A DNA stretch of 15,049 nt from an uncultured Bacilli bacterium (GTDB lineage: Bacteria > Bacillota_I > Bacilli_A > RF39 > UBA660): contig CANTWP010000078.1 in the NCBI GenBank assembly GCA_947853245.1, positions 1 to 15,049 of the forward strand, read 5' to 3'. Below, in pieces: positions 13,664 through 15,049 of the stretch. Positions within the stretch are counted from its first letter, which is position 1, and the number at the start of each line of letters is the position of its first letter. The translations under genes were made by a program, and so were the position numbers. Below the pieces are notes generated by a model, which had not been told where the DNA came from, made no database searches, and worked only from the letters and a program-made list of their open reading frames with translations.

Positions 13664-15049
13664 CTATTCTTCTATTCCAATTGGATCTTCAACTTCTGGT
13701 GTTTCTTCAACTACTTCTTTAGCAACCGTAATCTTTAAAGTAACTCCACTTACTACTTTAGTTCCAGATTGGCGACTTTGTTTAATTACAGTTCCTGGAG
13801 TAGCTTCATTTGTTTCTTGATAATCAATAGTAAGTACTAAACCATATTCTTCACAGAATTGTGTTATATCGTCTACTGACCAACCTGCTCCTACAAAATC
13901 TGGATATTCAGTAATTATATCTGGAATATATAAAGTAATCTTATCTCCCTCACCAGCTTTTGATCCAACCTCAAGACTTTGTTCTATAATTGTATATTCT
14001 GTTAAATCACTAGTATTTTCTACTTCTTTCTTTTCAGATGTAACACGAATGCCATAAGTTTCTAACATTCCTTTAACTTCATAGAAATTTTTGCCAACAT
14101 AATTTTCGATGGTTATCTTATTTTCCCCGGTAGATACAACTAAAGTTATTTCTGTACCTTTTTTTCTAGTAACTCCACTACCTGGCATAGTTTTAATTAC
14201 TTTACCTTCATCTATTTCATCACTAGATTGTTCCTTATATTCACCATTAATAGTAAATCCTAAATCTTTTAATGTTTTTTCTGCATCCGCTATTGTCATT
14301 AATGAAACATCCGGTACTTTTATTTCTTTTCCGTTAATAAAATTTGGAAAAATTATAATAGCCACTATCATCACTATTAATAATAATGCAACTACAATAA
14401 TTAACTTAAAAATTCTTGAGTTTGCTTTTTTAGTTTTTTTATCAACAAACTCTTGTGTCATTTCCTCATCTACTTCTACTTTTTTGGCAATTGGTAATTC
14501 CTTTAAACTTGGCATTACTTTCGTCTCTTCTAATTCTGTTTCTGGAAATTGATATTCTAATTTCTTTTCATTTTTATTTTCAACATTTAAAGCACGCTCT
14601 AAATCATCATGCATTTCTACTACACTTTCATAACGATTCTTTGGATTCTTTGCACAAGCTTTAATAATAATATTTTCAATAGATTGTGGTATATCTGGAT
14701 TTATTTCACATACACTTGGTATTTTTTCTTTCATTTGTTTAATTGCTATTTCAACGGCACTATCACCTTTAAATGGTAATTCCCCTGTTAACAATTCAAA
14801 CATAAGTATTCCAAGTGAATAAATATCACTTTTCATTGTGGCACCACTACCATTAGCTTGTTCTGGTGGTAAATAATGGACAGAACCCATTACTGAATTT
14901 GTTTGTGTTAAATCATTACTATTCGATGCCATAGCTATACCAAAATCAGTAATTTTAACAGTTCCATCTTCTTTAATCAAAACATTTTGCGGTTTAATAT
15001 CACGATGAATAATATAACTATTATGAGCACAAGCAATTCCTGAAGTTAA
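13664..15049 (-). CDS. prkC: PASTA-domain serine/threonine protein kinase, 5' end outside the window
   Basis: Membrane Hanks-type kinase that senses cell-wall fragments with external PASTA domains and controls growth and cell-wall metabolism. The 461 residues in the window start within the kinase domain: catalytic loop HRDIKPQN (residues 15-22 of this fragment), DFG at 35-37, activation segment ending MGSVHYLPPEQ, and DIYSLGILMFELLTGELPF. A cytoplasmic linker leads to one membrane segment (about 213-236, FKLIIVVALLLIVMIVAIII) and three PASTA repeats (about 242-309, 312-376, 378-444), ending in an acidic tail. The N-lobe and start codon are missing. prpC, the cognate phosphatase, is expected just outside the window. 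Confidence 0.95.
   Translation of the reverse strand, partial: LTSGIACAHNSYIIHRDIKPQNVLIKEDGTVKITDFGIAMASNSNDLTQTNSVMGSVHYLPPEQANGSGATMKSDIYSLGILMFELLTGELPFKGDSAVEIAIKQMKEKIPSVCEINPDIPQSIENIIIKACAKNPKNRYESVVEMHDDLERALNVENKNEKKLEYQFPETELEETKVMPSLKELPIAKKVEVDEEMTQEFVDKKTKKANSRIFKLIIVVALLLIVMIVAIIIFPNFINGKEIKVPDVSLMTIADAEKTLKDLGFTINGEYKEQSSDEIDEGKVIKTMPGSGVTRKKGTEITLVVSTGENKITIENYVGKNFYEVKGMLETYGIRVTSEKKEVENTSDLTEYTIIEQSLEVGSKAGEGDKITLYIPDIITEYPDFVGAGWSVDDITQFCEEYGLVLTIDYQETNEATPGTVIKQSRQSGTKVVSGVTLKITVAKEVVEETPEVEDPIGIEE

Noticed and set aside
1..15049. CRISPR array, tRNA, rRNA or insertion sequence
   Set aside because: I saw no spaced direct repeats, no tRNA-like cloverleaf, no rRNA segment and no transposase or terminal inverted repeats on either strand.
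1..15049. Recoded TGA (Mycoplasma code)
   Set aside because: Conserved tryptophans are encoded by TGG and the open frames of the core genes contain no internal TGA.

Overview
This is a strongly AT-rich chromosomal segment from a low-GC Gram-positive bacterium of the Bacillota (Bacilli-like). The placement rests on gene content and order: mrnC-rlmB-sigH-secE-nusG-rplK-rplA-rplJ-rplL, rplS-lepB-rbgA and prkC-rsgA-rpe are all Bacillus/Streptococcus-type blocks. Tryptophan is encoded by TGG and every intact gene ends in TAA or TAG, so nothing suggests the Mycoplasma code. I cannot name a genus; an uncultured gut Bacilli or Erysipelotrichia-like lineage would fit. Every gene is on the minus strand, so transcription runs from high to low coordinates.

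Layout in transcription order. (1) 15049-12191: prkC (5' end outside the window), rsgA and rpe, nearly gapless. (2) 12167-10655: a GT-C type membrane glycosyltransferase gene interrupted by three frame breaks, each exactly at a simple-sequence tract (T7, an AT tract, another AT tract). Adding one repeat unit at each tract would restore one ORF of about 505 codons. (3) 10640-9652: promoter, L19-leader-like hairpin, rplS and lepB. (4) 9643-5865: an accessory insert holding a 569-residue coiled-coil protein of unknown function, a divergent HAM1/RdgB-like nucleotide pyrophosphatase, and about 1.3 kb of decayed genes (a YjbR/MmcQ-family pseudogene with an in-frame stop and two frameshifted small genes). 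(5) 5843-3238: rbgA, mrnC, rlmB and a SigH-like sigma factor. (6) 3230-1: secE-nusG, rplK-rplA and rplJ-rplL (rplL runs off the window), each pair with its own promoter and, for the ribosomal proteins, leader RNAs.

The intact genes centre on ribosome production and protein export: rbgA and rsgA assemble the 50S and 30S subunits, mrnC and rlmB mature and methylate 23S rRNA, nusG/secE couple transcription and secretion, and lepB removes signal peptides. Regulation can be read in places: a SigA-type promoter whose -35 lies in the last codons of rplA, an L10 leader with an intrinsic terminator before rplJ, and two elements resembling the L1 site of 23S rRNA (GTGGGAG...ACCAC), one before rplK and one before rplA. 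The rplA copy can form two mutually exclusive helices, one of which covers the Shine-Dalgarno sequence.

The most interesting item is the three-tract glycosyltransferase gene, a candidate phase-variable surface-glycan locus, although pseudogenisation or indel errors in the assembly must be excluded first.
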